Assembly: GCA_945949085.1 (NCBI GenBank) | Contig: CAMFDJ010000002.1 | Location: 140,747-204,746 of the forward strand | Length of the DNA stretch: 64,000 bases | Direction of reading: 5' to 3' | DNA from: an uncultured Lachnospiraceae bacterium | GTDB taxonomy: Bacteria > Bacillota > Clostridia > Lachnospirales > Lachnospiraceae | Part shown: positions 53,779 through 63,500 of the stretch, one piece after another | Layout of the letters: every line of letters begins with the position of its first letter | Numbering within the stretch: the first letter of the stretch is position 1 | Translations under genes and position numbers: made by a program | Notes under the pieces: generated by a model | Database searches by the model: none | Told to the model about the DNA's origin: nothing | The model's input: only the letters and a program-made list of their open reading frames with translations

Positions 53779-54041
53779 CTGCTTGTTTTCAACCACAGCG
53801 GAATGACTTCCTCTTTTTCGGCTCAGAAGCAGAACAGGAGGATATTATGTTTTACCAGATGTCGCCGTAAAGCCCCTTGCTTCAGTAATGGGGATATAAG
53901 GCGACTTTTTGTTTTTTGTTAAATAAGTCTAAATTATCTATTTTATAGTTGAACTATATAGCGTTAAGTTATATAATATACGCAAAGAATATAAACCAAA
54001 CAGTATATCGAGAATCAGAAAAATGTTTAGGTGGTGATATC

Positions 54042-55169
54042 ATGCAGCTTTCCGAAAATGTGAAAGTATATCCAACTGAATACCAGAAAAACCTAATCAA
54101 AAAGACTATGACAGAGTATATAAATACTGTGAATGGCCTTGTTTCTGATACCGTAAGCGGTCATTCCATCGCAAAGACTACTACTGCCGATGTTAGCGCT
54201 GATCTCCCAAGTGCACTTAAAAACCAGTGCATCCGTGATGCAAGATCCATTGTAAAGAAGCACTACAAATACTGTCATAAGGCTGTCCTTAAAAACAGGA
54301 GTCTTGCAAAACACGGCTCTCCCGTCAGAGTGACTGCGCCAAATCTGCCGACATTGAGGAAACCTTGCTGCTACATCAATAATCAGAATTATAAGATTAA
54401 AGATAACTGTATCGAATTTCCGGTAATGGTAAGTGGCAGATCAAAGCGCATATCCGTTCCTGTGAAACTGACTGAGCGGCAGAAAGCGTTATTTTCTGAT
54501 GCAAAGTTTGGAACTATGCGAATCGTCATTAAAAATCATGTACTTGTAGCTCAGATCGTATATGAGGTTGCAGAACCCGAACTTAAATCAGATGGCAACG
54601 TCATGGGTATTGATTTAGGTATTAAATGTCCGGCAGTAAGCTACTGCTCCGACGGCAGCGTTAAGTTCTATGGTAATGGTCGCAAGAATAAATATATGCG
54701 CAGGCATTATGCGTATCTTCGCAAGAAGCTACAGACTTCCAAGAAGATAAAAGCAGTCAAACGGATCAATGACAAGGAACAGCGCACCATGCGGGACATA
54801 GACCATAAGATCAGTCACGATATTGTAAAAACAGCAGTGGCACACAATGTCAAGGTCATTAAATTAGAGCAGCTTCAAAACATCCGCTCTGCGACAAGAA
54901 AAAGTCGAAAAAACAATCACAGCCTGCATACATGGTCTTTTTATAGGCTTGCACAGTTTATAGAATACAAGGCAAGACTGGCAGGCATAGCAGTTGAGTA
55001 TGTAAACCCGGCGCATACAAGCCAAAGATGCCCTGTCTGTGGGAGCATGCACCATGCCGACGACAGGAACTATACCTGTGAATGTGGCTTCCATATCCAT
55101 AGAGATATTTTGGGTGCCATGAATATAGAAAACTCAACTGAGTTTGTTGGTAACAGACAAACTGCGTAG
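54042..55169 (+). CDS. tnpB: TnpB RNA-guided nuclease (IS200/IS605 OrfB)
   Basis: 375 residues. RuvC-like catalytic residues are visible: Asp in VMGIDLGIKCPAV, Glu in VIKLEQLQNIR and Asp in HIHRDILGAMN. The zinc finger is CPVCG...CECG, with the second pair spaced CxC. The N-terminal half starts VKVYPTEYQKNLIKKT. TnpB uses an RNA from the element's right end to cut DNA and favours retention of the element. ATG 54042 follows AGGTGGTGATAT. The protein appears full length and all three acidic residues are kept, so it may be active. Confidence 0.92.
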   Translation: MQLSENVKVYPTEYQKNLIKKTMTEYINTVNGLVSDTVSGHSIAKTTTADVSADLPSALKNQCIRDARSIVKKHYKYCHKAVLKNRSLAKHGSPVRVTAPNLPTLRKPCCYINNQNYKIKDNCIEFPVMVSGRSKRISVPVKLTERQKALFSDAKFGTMRIVIKNHVLVAQIVYEVAEPELKSDGNVMGIDLGIKCPAVSYCSDGSVKFYGNGRKNKYMRRHYAYLRKKLQTSKKIKAVKRINDKEQRTMRDIDHKISHDIVKTAVAHNVKVIKLEQLQNIRSATRKSRKNNHSLHTWSFYRLAQFIEYKARLAGIAVEYVNPAHTSQRCPVCGSMHHADDRNYTCECGFHIHRDILGAMNIENSTEFVGNRQTA

Positions 55170-55305
55170 AGAGCTATATGCTCTGCTCTACGAGGGCTAA
55201 TGGCATAGCCCTAACTTGGGGTACGACCTATCAGAAATGAACTGGTCAGCCGATGCTTTCGGCAGCCACCAAGAATCCCCTGCCTTTAGGCATGGGGAGT
55301 GTCAA
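55150..55305 (+). ncRNA. Predicted omega RNA scaffold at the TnpB right end
   Basis: Overlapping the tnpB stop are successive hairpins: GTAGAG/CTCTAC (55166-55171, 55186-55191), AGGGCTA/TAGCCCT (55193-55199, 55206-55212), a GCCG/CGGC stem near 55240 and the terminal stem 55276-55298. In TnpB systems this region is the RNA scaffold and the flanking DNA after TCAA acts as guide. The 5' boundary is a guess. Confidence 0.6.
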
Positions 55306-55569
55306 CATCGATGAAATACTTGTTGTCGACGGCAACACCGGCGCACAGATCAGTGCGTGAAAAGTGAATATTATGAAAAAAGAACGATATGGATGAAAGG
55401 CTGCAGATGATGCGGTCTTTTTTTCTTTTTTGTAGTATAAAATATTGCACAGAGTTTTTCATTTTAGGTATCCAATACGGTATGGTCAGGTTCCTGAATA
55501 ACATGAATTACTTTATACTCTTTTGCGTATAATCAATAAGAATAATTTTTAAATATGAATCATATTTGA

Positions 55570-55597
55570 TTGACAATGTCATTCAATGTAGTACAAT
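55570..55597 (+). promoter_or_regulatory. Antitoxin promoter
   Basis: TTGACA (55570-55575) and TACAAT (55592-55597), spacer 16 bp, with a small GACAATGTC dyad over the -35. Nothing else is evident between the TnpB element and this site. Confidence 0.7.
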
Positions 55598-55631
55598 TGA
55601 AGTATAAACAAATAAAAAAGGGGTACTTGAT

Positions 55632-55925
55632 ATGGCAACTACATTAGTACAGGTTAGAATTGATGATGAATTAAAAAATCAGGCAACTGCTGTTTATGAT
55701 GCATTGGGAATTGATTTGTCTACTGCGGTGAGAATGTTTTTAAAAAGATCGGTAATGGTAAACGGTGTCCCTTTTAATATGACATTGCCAAAGAACGATT
55801 ATAAAGCGGAAAGAGCAGCAAGAGCCCTTCAGGAGTTAAGCAATGCAGCGATGGAAAATGGTACTTCAGAAATGTCATTGGAAGAAATAAATTCTGAAAT
55901 TGAGGCAGTTAGAAAGGCAAAATAA
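55632..55925 (+). CDS. RelB/DinJ-family antitoxin
   Basis: 97 residues. N-terminal ribbon-helix-helix VQVRIDDELKNQATAVYDALGIDLSTAVRMFLKRSV followed by GVPFNMTLP, the classic RelB/DinJ layout, then an acidic helical toxin-binding tail. AAAAAGGGGTACTTGAT precedes the ATG. The toxin frame downstream is disrupted, so this may now be an orphan. Confidence 0.9.
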   Translation: MATTLVQVRIDDELKNQATAVYDALGIDLSTAVRMFLKRSVMVNGVPFNMTLPKNDYKAERAARALQELSNAAMENGTSEMSLEEINSEIEAVRKAK

Positions 55926-55939
55926 CAGGAGGCAATGCG

Positions 55940-56224
55940 ATTCGGTATTATGCAGTAATAGATACAAATGTATTGGTCTCCGCAATGTTAAAAATTCAGT
56001 CTGTTCCAGGACAAATTGCTAATGAGGCACTTTTGGGTGATTTGATTCCTTTGTTAAGTGATAAAATACTAGCAGAGTACCGAGAAGTTTTAGCACGACC
56101 AAAATTCAGGTTCGATCAAAATACTGTGTAGATATTGATTGATGGAATTATCTAGCATTTTCCTGCAAAATCCTATATTGTTACGCCAAAGGAAATGCTT
56201 GAAATTATGCATAAAGGAATATAA
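55940..56224 (+). pseudogene. Decayed PIN-domain toxin
   Basis: The frame reads RYYAVIDTNVLVSAMLK, then SDKILAEYREVLARPKFRF, which is the start of a PIN-family ribonuclease toxin with its first catalytic Asp. Its initiator codon is ATT (55940-55942), exactly 7 bases after GGAGG (55928-55932), so it looks like a mutated ATG. In-frame TAG stops occur at 56129 and 56153, and only a short tail (HFPAKSYIVTPKEMLEIM) follows before TAA. The middle, with the remaining catalytic acids, is missing. It follows the antitoxin by 14 bp. Confidence 0.85.
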
Positions 56225-56227
56225 TAG

Positions 56228-56271
56228 CCACGAAAAAGAGCATCGGAGAAATCCGGTGCTCTTTTTCGTGG
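56228..56271 (+). terminator. Intrinsic terminator after the toxin remnant
   Basis: CCACGAAAAAGAGCA (56228-56242) pairs perfectly with TGCTCTTTTTCGTGG (56257-56271). The next 240 bp hold no gene; a 54-codon open frame (56300-56464) lacks a start and is not recognised. Confidence 0.85.
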
Positions 56272-56513
56272 GAGGAAGGTGGTCTTTTGCAACCGGTAAG
56301 TAAAAGCATTCCCGCAGGCAAAAAAACGCGAATACAGAGAATTCTACGGTGCTACGATTGCAGAAAAACGGACAAAAGAAGAAGGTATTAGCTTAAGTAC
56401 TTGTGAAAGGTTGCGAAATGTGACAATTGAGTACTTCTTATTGGACATTGCACGAGTACAATAGGTATTACAAGTTTACAAGGTGACAGCGCAAATAGAA
56501 AGAGAGGAAACAA

Positions 56514-56762
56514 ATGAGTGAATATGACAGACATTGTCCTGATTGTGGCGGCGACGGTTTTCATTATAACGGTTGCATATACGATGGAACAGAAGGTCGT
56601 GGTGGCTATTCGTCAGGTCGCAGAAGTGGTGGTTCGAATGGTTCCGGCGGAAAGTTTTGGATTTGGTATATTGTTGCTCTGCTGATTGGGTATGGAATCA
56701 ATGAGCTTTTGGGGACTATCATTATGATTGGGCTGATCATATGGTTGGCTGTGACGAGGTAG
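56514..56762 (+). CDS. Small zinc-ribbon-like membrane protein
   Basis: 82 residues. N-terminal CPDCGGDGFHYNGC resembles one DnaJ-type zinc-binding repeat. A Gly/Ser-rich linker (about 26-46) is followed by two hydrophobic segments (WIWYIVALLIGYGI and LLGTIIMIGLIIWLAV). AGAGAGGAAACAA precedes the ATG, which supports expression. I do not recognise a family with a known role. It stands alone between the toxin remnant and the restriction operon. Confidence 0.65.
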   Translation: MSEYDRHCPDCGGDGFHYNGCIYDGTEGRGGYSSGRRSGGSNGSGGKFWIWYIVALLIGYGINELLGTIIMIGLIIWLAVTR

Positions 56763-56856
56763 ATTTCAGAATCGAAGCCAAAATTTATATATTTCTGATA
56801 GGAACAAGTATTGTTTTGTGGTAAAATAAAAGTAATTTTTGGGAGGGAGCAGATAT

Positions 56857-58332
56857 ATGATTACGGGAGAATTACGAAACAAAATAGATAGAATATGGGA
56901 AACTTTCTGGACTGGTGGAATCACAAACCCCTTAGATGTAATCGAACAATTTACCTATTTGCTGTTTATTAAGCAATTAGATGACGTAGAAACAACAAAG
57001 GAAAATGAAGCAAACTTTCTCGGCGTACCGTTTGAATCAATGTTTCCCGGAGATTGTCAGAAATATCGTTGGAGTAAATTTAAAAATCTTGGTTCGGCCG
57101 ATGAAATGTATGGTGTGGTGCAAAACGGAGTTTTCCCATTTATTAAGAATCTGCATCAGGATGGAGATTCTGCCTATTCCAAATATATGGGAGATGCTAT
57201 TTTTAAAATACCAACTGCAGCAATGTTAACAAAAATTGTGGATGGTATTGATAAATTAGAGCTGGGTGATGAAGATTCCAAAGGGGATCTTTACGAATAT
57301 CTTTTATCGAAAGTTGCAACCGCTGGTACAAATGGTCAGTTTAGAACGCCTAGACATATCATCAAGATGATGGTTGCGCTGGTAAAACCACAACCGGACG
57401 ATATTATCATAGACCCTGCAATGGGATCTGCCGGTTTCTTGATTGAAGCACAGGATTATCTTAGAAAAAATCATGGAGATATGCTACTTAATGCCAAGCT
57501 CCGAGAACATTTCAATAATACCATGTTCTATGGGAATGACATGGATAGAACCATGCTCAGAATTGGTGCGATGAATATGCTGCTTCACGGTGTTGATAAC
57601 CCGAATATTTCTTATAGGGATTCCCTTTCGGAGCAGAATACTGACAATGAAAAGTATTCGCTTGTATTAGCAAATCCGCCTTTTAAAGGGAGTTTGGATT
57701 ACGAAGCGGTATCAGCAGATTTATTAAAGGTAACAAAGACAAAGAAAACAGAACTTCTATTCTTGGCACTTTTTCTCAGAATATTGAAAAAAGGTGGACG
57801 TGCGGCTGTCATTGTTCCGGACGGTGTATTATTTGGCAGTAGCAACGCACACAAGCAGATTCGGAAAGAAATATTGGAGCAAAACAAACTGGATGCAGTC
57901 ATCTCTATGCCCAGTGGAGTATTTAAACCATACGCGGGTGTTTCGACAGCTATATTGATTTTTACAAAGACCGGAAGCGGCGGAACGGATCAGGTATGGT
58001 TCTACGATATGAAAGCCGATGGATTCAGCTTGGACGATAAGAGACAGGAAATTACTGAAAATGATATCCCTGACATTATAAAGCGATATAATTGCCTTGA
58101 GGCAGAGAAAGACAGAAAAAGAACTGATAAAAGTTTCTTTGTCTCAAAAGATGAGATTATAGCGAACGATTATGATTTGTCGATTAATAAATATAAAGAA
58201 GTAGTATACGAAAAGGTTGAATATGAATCGACAGATGTCATTATTGGAAGAATTGAAGAAATTGAGAGCCAGATTCAGAATGAATTGGCGGAATTGAAGA
58301 AACTTTTAAATAAAACAAATTCGGATTTGTAG
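56857..58332 (+). CDS. hsdM: Type I restriction-modification DNA methyltransferase subunit
   Basis: 491 residues. An N-terminal helical domain (FWTGGITNPLDVIEQFTYLLFIKQLDD) is followed by an N6-adenine methyltransferase with SAM motif DPAMGSAGFLIEA near residue 187 and catalytic NPPF near 273. The C-terminus ends in a coiled-coil-like helix. ATG 56857 has GGGAGGGAG upstream; the TTG at 56839 is not needed. With HsdS it methylates, with HsdR it restricts. The base composition is lower in GC than the metabolic genes to the left, in keeping with transfer. Confidence 0.96.
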   Translation: MITGELRNKIDRIWETFWTGGITNPLDVIEQFTYLLFIKQLDDVETTKENEANFLGVPFESMFPGDCQKYRWSKFKNLGSADEMYGVVQNGVFPFIKNLHQDGDSAYSKYMGDAIFKIPTAAMLTKIVDGIDKLELGDEDSKGDLYEYLLSKVATAGTNGQFRTPRHIIKMMVALVKPQPDDIIIDPAMGSAGFLIEAQDYLRKNHGDMLLNAKLREHFNNTMFYGNDMDRTMLRIGAMNMLLHGVDNPNISYRDSLSEQNTDNEKYSLVLANPPFKGSLDYEAVSADLLKVTKTKKTELLFLALFLRILKKGGRAAVIVPDGVLFGSSNAHKQIRKEILEQNKLDAVISMPSGVFKPYAGVSTAILIFTKTGSGGTDQVWFYDMKADGFSLDDKRQEITENDIPDIIKRYNCLEAEKDRKRTDKSFFVSKDEIIANDYDLSINKYKEVVYEKVEYESTDVIIGRIEEIESQIQNELAELKKLLNKTNSDL

Positions 58333-58343
58333 GGATGATGTAG

Positions 58344-59414
58344 ATGAGAGTAAAGCTTGGAGATATATTTGAAATTGGTTCTGGTGGTACGCCATCAAAG
58401 TCTCATCCAGAGTACTATGGTGGAGATATACATTGGGTAAAAACAGGTGATTTAAAAACAGAATATTTATTTGAAGTTGAGGATTTTATTACAGAAGATG
58501 GTTTGAAAAATTCTTCCGCAAAGATGTATGAAGTAGATACAGTTTTAATAGCAATGTATGGCGCAACTATTGGAGCAACTTCTATTCTGAAGATGTCGGC
58601 ATGTACTAATCAAGCATGTGCTGCATTTAAGAAAAATGATAAAGTGATTCCAGAATATTTGTACTATTTTCTTAGAAGCCAGAAAGAAAAGTTTGTTAAG
58701 GATGGTGTAGGAGGAGCTCAGCCTAATATATCGGCTGGATACCTTAAAAAAGTTGAAATGGAGTTGCCCTCATTAGAAGAACAACAAGCGATTGTTGATA
58801 TACTTGATAAAACAAGCAATATCGTAAGCAAGCGAAATGAAGAAATACAGTCCTTAGATGACCTTATCAAAGCCCGATTTGTCGAGCTGTTTGGAGATCC
58901 AATGTTAAATCCAAAAGGATTTCCAGTAAAGACTATAGAAGAAGTAGCTGTTTTGAATAAAGGTATTACATATTCGCCTGAAGATGTTGCTGACGAAGGA
59001 ATGATAGTTTTACGTTCAAGTAATATAAAAGGTAATGTATTTGATTTAGAAGACTTGGTTAAGGTTACAAAGAAGATTTCTCCAGACAAATATGTTCAGG
59101 AAAATGATATTTTGATGTGTAACCGAAATGGTAGTGCAAGACTAGTTGGTAAGGTCGCTATGATACCAAAATTAGATGAGAATATGACATTTGGTACATT
59201 TATGACGATTGTAAGAAGTGATATATATGAATATTTATTTGCGTTCTTTCAGATGGATGCATTTAGAGAACAGATTAGGTTTCAAACTGCTGTTGCAATA
59301 AATCAGATTTCTTTACCATTGTTGGCGGCTGTTAAGGTTCCAATACCACCAAAAGAAGTGATAGATGACTTTGCAGCATTTACGAAACAAGTCGACAAAT
59401 CAAAATTGATCTAA
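58344..59414 (+). CDS. hsdS: Type I restriction-modification specificity subunit
   Basis: 356 residues, two target-recognition domains. TRD1 is about 1-150 (LGDIFEIGSGGTPSKSHPEYY), a central conserved helix about 150-185 (LPSLEEQQAIVDILDKTSNIV), TRD2 about 195-330. The protein ends at QVDKSKLI just after the start of the second conserved helix, about 30-40 residues shorter than usual. Reading one frame over, the DNA continues LKTLIQYKI before a stop, so a frameshift near 59413 may have trimmed it. It starts 11 bp after hsdM. Confidence 0.92.
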   Translation: MRVKLGDIFEIGSGGTPSKSHPEYYGGDIHWVKTGDLKTEYLFEVEDFITEDGLKNSSAKMYEVDTVLIAMYGATIGATSILKMSACTNQACAAFKKNDKVIPEYLYYFLRSQKEKFVKDGVGGAQPNISAGYLKKVEMELPSLEEQQAIVDILDKTSNIVSKRNEEIQSLDDLIKARFVELFGDPMLNPKGFPVKTIEEVAVLNKGITYSPEDVADEGMIVLRSSNIKGNVFDLEDLVKVTKKISPDKYVQENDILMCNRNGSARLVGKVAMIPKLDENMTFGTFMTIVRSDIYEYLFAFFQMDAFREQIRFQTAVAINQISLPLLAAVKVPIPPKEVIDDFAAFTKQVDKSKLI

Positions 59415-59451
59415 AAACATTAATACAATACAAAATATAGGAAAGAGAAAA

Positions 59452-60480
59452 ATGCAATCAAAAAATACTGTAAAAATAGGGGATTACATTACCGTATTTG
59501 ATTACACCAGGGGCGATAATTTTTCATTTACACTGATTACCACTGAAAACAAAACAGTTTATTCAACTATGGGCTATAGGACAAAAAACTATGCGCACAC
59601 AGAGCTGCAGCATGGTGGAAATGGAAGTGAAACGATCAGTGATATTTCGCCGATGGGGAAAGCGATACTTGGAAGACGAATAGGAGATACGATTGCCATT
59701 ACAGGTGGTGATGGAAAGATTTGTCAATACAAGATTGTTGCAATTGAACGTATACAAAACGAAGACAATTGCTGTTTCCAAGATGATGATAACGATTATG
59801 AAGAAACATTTCATGAGAGTGAATCTACATATGTGCCAGGTGAACATAGCATTGTTTCAAAATATGAAATTGGTTATCAGAGTGAAAGACTTGAAAATGT
59901 GACCATATCAGATATTGTGCAAAGATATGCAAATCACATTATCATATGGATTTCCGGTTCAGGTCCATCCACTTCATCGGATAGGAATTCTTCATATCGG
60001 TGTCTGATGGAATATAATGGGAACAAAAAATTTCTGGAAAAGAGCATTCCTAAAGTGACCGCCAATCAGATTATGCTTGAAGGAATTATAGATGCTGTCA
60101 AGTGTATCAATAAGCCCTCTAAAATCTGTGTTGTCTGTTTTTCGGAATTGGGATTTAAGAAGGGATTCAATGGAAAAGGCATTAATAGTGAACGTATTTT
60201 GAAACTATATCATGCTATAAAGGAAAAGAGATGTCAGTTAACTGTCTGTTATTCTATGCAGAAAAAAAACGAGATAAAGAAATATATTCTGGAGGCAAAT
60301 CCAGATAAAGAAAAGCGAGAGGCTTTCCTAAAGCAACAAAATGATGCAAAGGTAGAACGAATTCGCAAGTACAAACAATCTATTTACAATGAGTGTCTTG
60401 CTGAAGTTGAAATGATTCTTCGGGATTGTAATATTGCGGATGCTGTGATTGAACAGATTAAAGCAATTAAAGTTGAATAA
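59452..60480 (+). CDS. GreA-C-like / RNase H-like protein inside the restriction operon
   Basis: 342 residues, not a standard restriction subunit. Residues about 60-100 read ISDISPMGKAILGRRIGDT then IAITGGDGKICQYKIVAIE, the pattern of the GreA/GreB C-terminal (FKBP-like) domain. Residues about 162-275 look like a degenerate RNase H fold. IIIWISGSG stands where TDGS is expected, and VTANQIMLEGIIDAV matches the TNNxxEL helix with its Glu. KGINSERILKLYHAI fits the later helix, but two catalytic Asp are missing. The C-terminus is a charged helix (about 285-342). GGAAAGAG precedes the ATG. 37 bp after hsdS, 58 bp before hsdR, same strand. Function unknown; a role tied to RNA polymerase or RNA-DNA hybrids is speculation. 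Confidence 0.75.
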   Translation: MQSKNTVKIGDYITVFDYTRGDNFSFTLITTENKTVYSTMGYRTKNYAHTELQHGGNGSETISDISPMGKAILGRRIGDTIAITGGDGKICQYKIVAIERIQNEDNCCFQDDDNDYEETFHESESTYVPGEHSIVSKYEIGYQSERLENVTISDIVQRYANHIIIWISGSGPSTSSDRNSSYRCLMEYNGNKKFLEKSIPKVTANQIMLEGIIDAVKCINKPSKICVVCFSELGFKKGFNGKGINSERILKLYHAIKEKRCQLTVCYSMQKKNEIKKYILEANPDKEKREAFLKQQNDAKVERIRKYKQSIYNECLAEVEMILRDCNIADAVIEQIKAIKVE

Positions 60481-60538
60481 CAATGACAGAAATAGTCAGG
60501 TCGATCAGGTCAATATCGAAATAACAAGAGGGAAAAGT

Positions 60539-63500
60539 ATGGAGACGAATTTTGATTATTTACTTGAGAAAGAAGAATATTCGGATTTTGCGCAGCAGGC
60601 GGTGGAAGCAGAAAAAAGCCTGATGATTTCACCGGCCAATTGTGCAATCTTATCGAGAAGAGCGCTGGAATTGGCTGTCAGATTTGTATTTTCATATGAT
60701 GCGGATTTACGGCTTCCCTATCAGGACAACATTTCCAGTTTGATACATGAACGTACTTTCCGAGATATTATTGAACCGCGTTTATTTCCTATGTTGAAAT
60801 TTGTGATTCATCTTGGAAATGTTGCGGTACATACGAACAGCAGTATCAAAAGAGATGATGCAATTGTTGCGCTGAGAGATCTTTTTGAATTCTGTGATTG
60901 GATTGACTATTCGTATTCAGAGGAATATGAAGAGCATTCTTTTGATGAATCTGTTTTAGCCAGTGGAGATGAGAAGAGAGTCAAAGCGGAAGAATTAAAA
61001 GCGCTCTATGATGATCTCAGCAAAAAGGATAAGAAGCTTGCAAAGATTCTGGTTGAGAATGAAGAATTGCGCAGGCAAATGGCAGAAGGGAGAAAGCAAC
61101 ATAATAAATCCAGAGAATTTCATGTTGATACGATAAGTGAAGCGGAGACAAGAAAGAAATATATTGATGTGGAACTGCAGGAAGCAGGATGGGTGATAGG
61201 AAGAAATTGTACCATTGAAGAACCTGTGATAGGTATGCCAAATGCAACGGGAACAGGATATGTCGATTATGTTTTGTGGGGAAAAGACAATCTTCCATTA
61301 GCCGTGGTAGAGGCAAAAAGAGCATCTGTTGATACGATTGTGGGAAGCCAGCAGGCGAAGTTATATGCAGATTGTTTGCAGAATCAGTATGGTCAGAGAC
61401 CGCTTATTTTTACAACAAATGGATTTGAATTTTTCTATACCAATGATTATGTCGGATATTCCAAGAGAGCTGTTGCGGGTATATTCACGCAGGAAGAACT
61501 GCAATTGGAAATTGATAGAAGAAAACAGAGAATACCACTGGAAAACATAGAAATAAATGATGCCATCACAAACCGACCATATCAAAAAGAGGCAGTTACG
61601 GCTGTATGTGATGCGATTTCAAAGAAACATAGAAAAATACTGATTGTGCAGGCAACCGGTTCCGGTAAAACACGTGTCAGTATCAGTATTGTCGATGTAC
61701 TCAGAAAACACAATTATGTAAAAAATATTCTGTTCCTTGCAGATCGAACAGCACTTGTAAAGCAGGCAAAAAACAATTATTCGAATCTCTTGCCGGATCT
61801 TTCCTGTTGTAACTTACTAGACAGTAAGGACGATCCGGAATCATCAAGAATGATTTTTTCTACCTATCCTACGATGATGAATGCGATAGATGAAAAGAAG
61901 AATAAATTTGGGGAGAGACTTTTTTCCCCGGCACATTTTGATCTGATCATTTGTGATGAAGTGCATCGTTCCATTTATAGAAAGTATCAGGAGATATTTG
62001 AATACTTCGACGGTTTTCTATTGGGAATGACGGCTACACCAAAAAATGAAATCGATAAAAATACATATGGTGTATTTGATCTTGAAAGAGGTGTTCCAAC
62101 ATTTGCATATGAATTGGAAAAGGCAGTTGAAGAAGGATATCTTGTCAATTATTCTACGTTAGAGTATAAGACAAAAATCATGGAAGACGGTATTCATTAC
62201 AATGATCTTTCTGAGGAAGAAAAGGAAGAATACGAGAATACCTTTGATGATGATGAACTGGTTGAGGAGGATATTTCAAGTTCTGCAATTAATACATGGC
62301 TGTTTAACAAAGACACCATTGATAAAGTGCTCAAGGAACTGATGGAAAAAGGTCTTAAGATTGAAGGCGGGGACAAGCTTGGCAAAACAATAATCTTTGC
62401 CAAAAACAGATTGCATGCAGAGGCGATTGTAGAACGGTTCAATGTACTGTTTCCGGAGTGTGGCGGTGACTTTATCAAGCAGATAGATTACAGCATAAAG
62501 TATGCAGATTCCTTGATAGATGAGTTCAGTACAAAAGAGAAAATGCCGCAGATCGCTGTATCAGTAGATATGTTGGACACGGGCATCGATATACCGGAAA
62601 TATTGAATCTGGTGTTCTTTAAGAAAGTGCGCAGTTATGCAAAATTCTGGCAGATGATAGGCAGAGGTACCAGACTGTGTCCTGATTTGTTGGGAATCGG
62701 AATGGACAAGGAGAGATTCCTTATTTTTGATTTCTGCAATAACTTTGAATATTTCAGAGTAAATAAAAATGGAAGTGAGAGCGGAATTCAGGAAACTCTG
62801 TCAGAAAAGATTTATAATACGAAAGCATTAATCTGTCGCGAATTACAGTCACCGGTATATACATCAGAAATAGAATATATGGATTATCGTGCGGATTTGG
62901 TTGATGAGCTGAATAAGGCAGTTGTTGAACTGAACAATGACAGCTTTATGGTAAAGCGGCATCTCAGATATGTTGAGATGTATCGCACTCTGTCTAATTG
63001 GGATAGCTTGGAGACTCTTCAGATTTCGGAGATCAAGGAACATATTTCACCCTTGGTCAAACCAAAGCAGGAAGATGAATTGGTGCGCAGATTTGATTAT
63101 CTCATGTACAGCATCGATCTTGGCATGTTGCAGAGTAAGAATATACAAAAGCCGGTAAATGTTGTGGTGACGACAGCAGAATTGTTATCTCATAAATATA
63201 CAATCCCACAGGTAAAAGCGCATAAGGATATTCTTGAAAAGGTTCAGACAACGGAGTTTTGGGATAATACCAATATACTGGAGCTTGATACAGTAAGAAT
63301 CGCGATGCGGGAATTAATACAGTATTTAGACAAAATTGTACGCAAAGTATATTATACAAATTTTGAGGACTCCATTATCGATTCGACGGAAGGAGCGCCT
63401 ATCTATGCCGGAAATGAATTAAAAGATTACCGTAAAAAGGTTGAATTCTATTTGCAGGAACATAAAGATAATATGTCAGTATACAAGTTGCGCAATAATA

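Larger units (their letters stand above)
53856..55305 (+). mobile_element. IS200/IS605-type element carrying only tnpB
   Basis: About 1450 bp. The left end has an imperfect hairpin with arms GTCGCC (53861-53866) and GGCGAC (53900-53905) and inner CCCC/GGGG, preceded by TTAC at 53852-53855. The right end has a hairpin at 55276-55298 (TCCCC...GGGGA, one bulge) followed by TCAA at 55302-55305. TTAC on the left and TCAA on the right match cleavage sites of IS608-type elements. There is no target duplication, as expected for this family. TnpA is absent, so movement would need TnpA in trans. Confidence 0.85.

Noticed and set aside
55306..55358. Short frame IDEILVVDGNTGAQISA right after the TnpB element, as if the tail of a disrupted gene
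   Set aside because: Joining it to the sequence left of the element gives no credible gene start or family; 17 residues are too few to support a call.
56300..56464. 54-codon open frame between the toxin remnant terminator and the small membrane protein
   Set aside because: No start codon or binding site and no recognised motif; at most a gene remnant.
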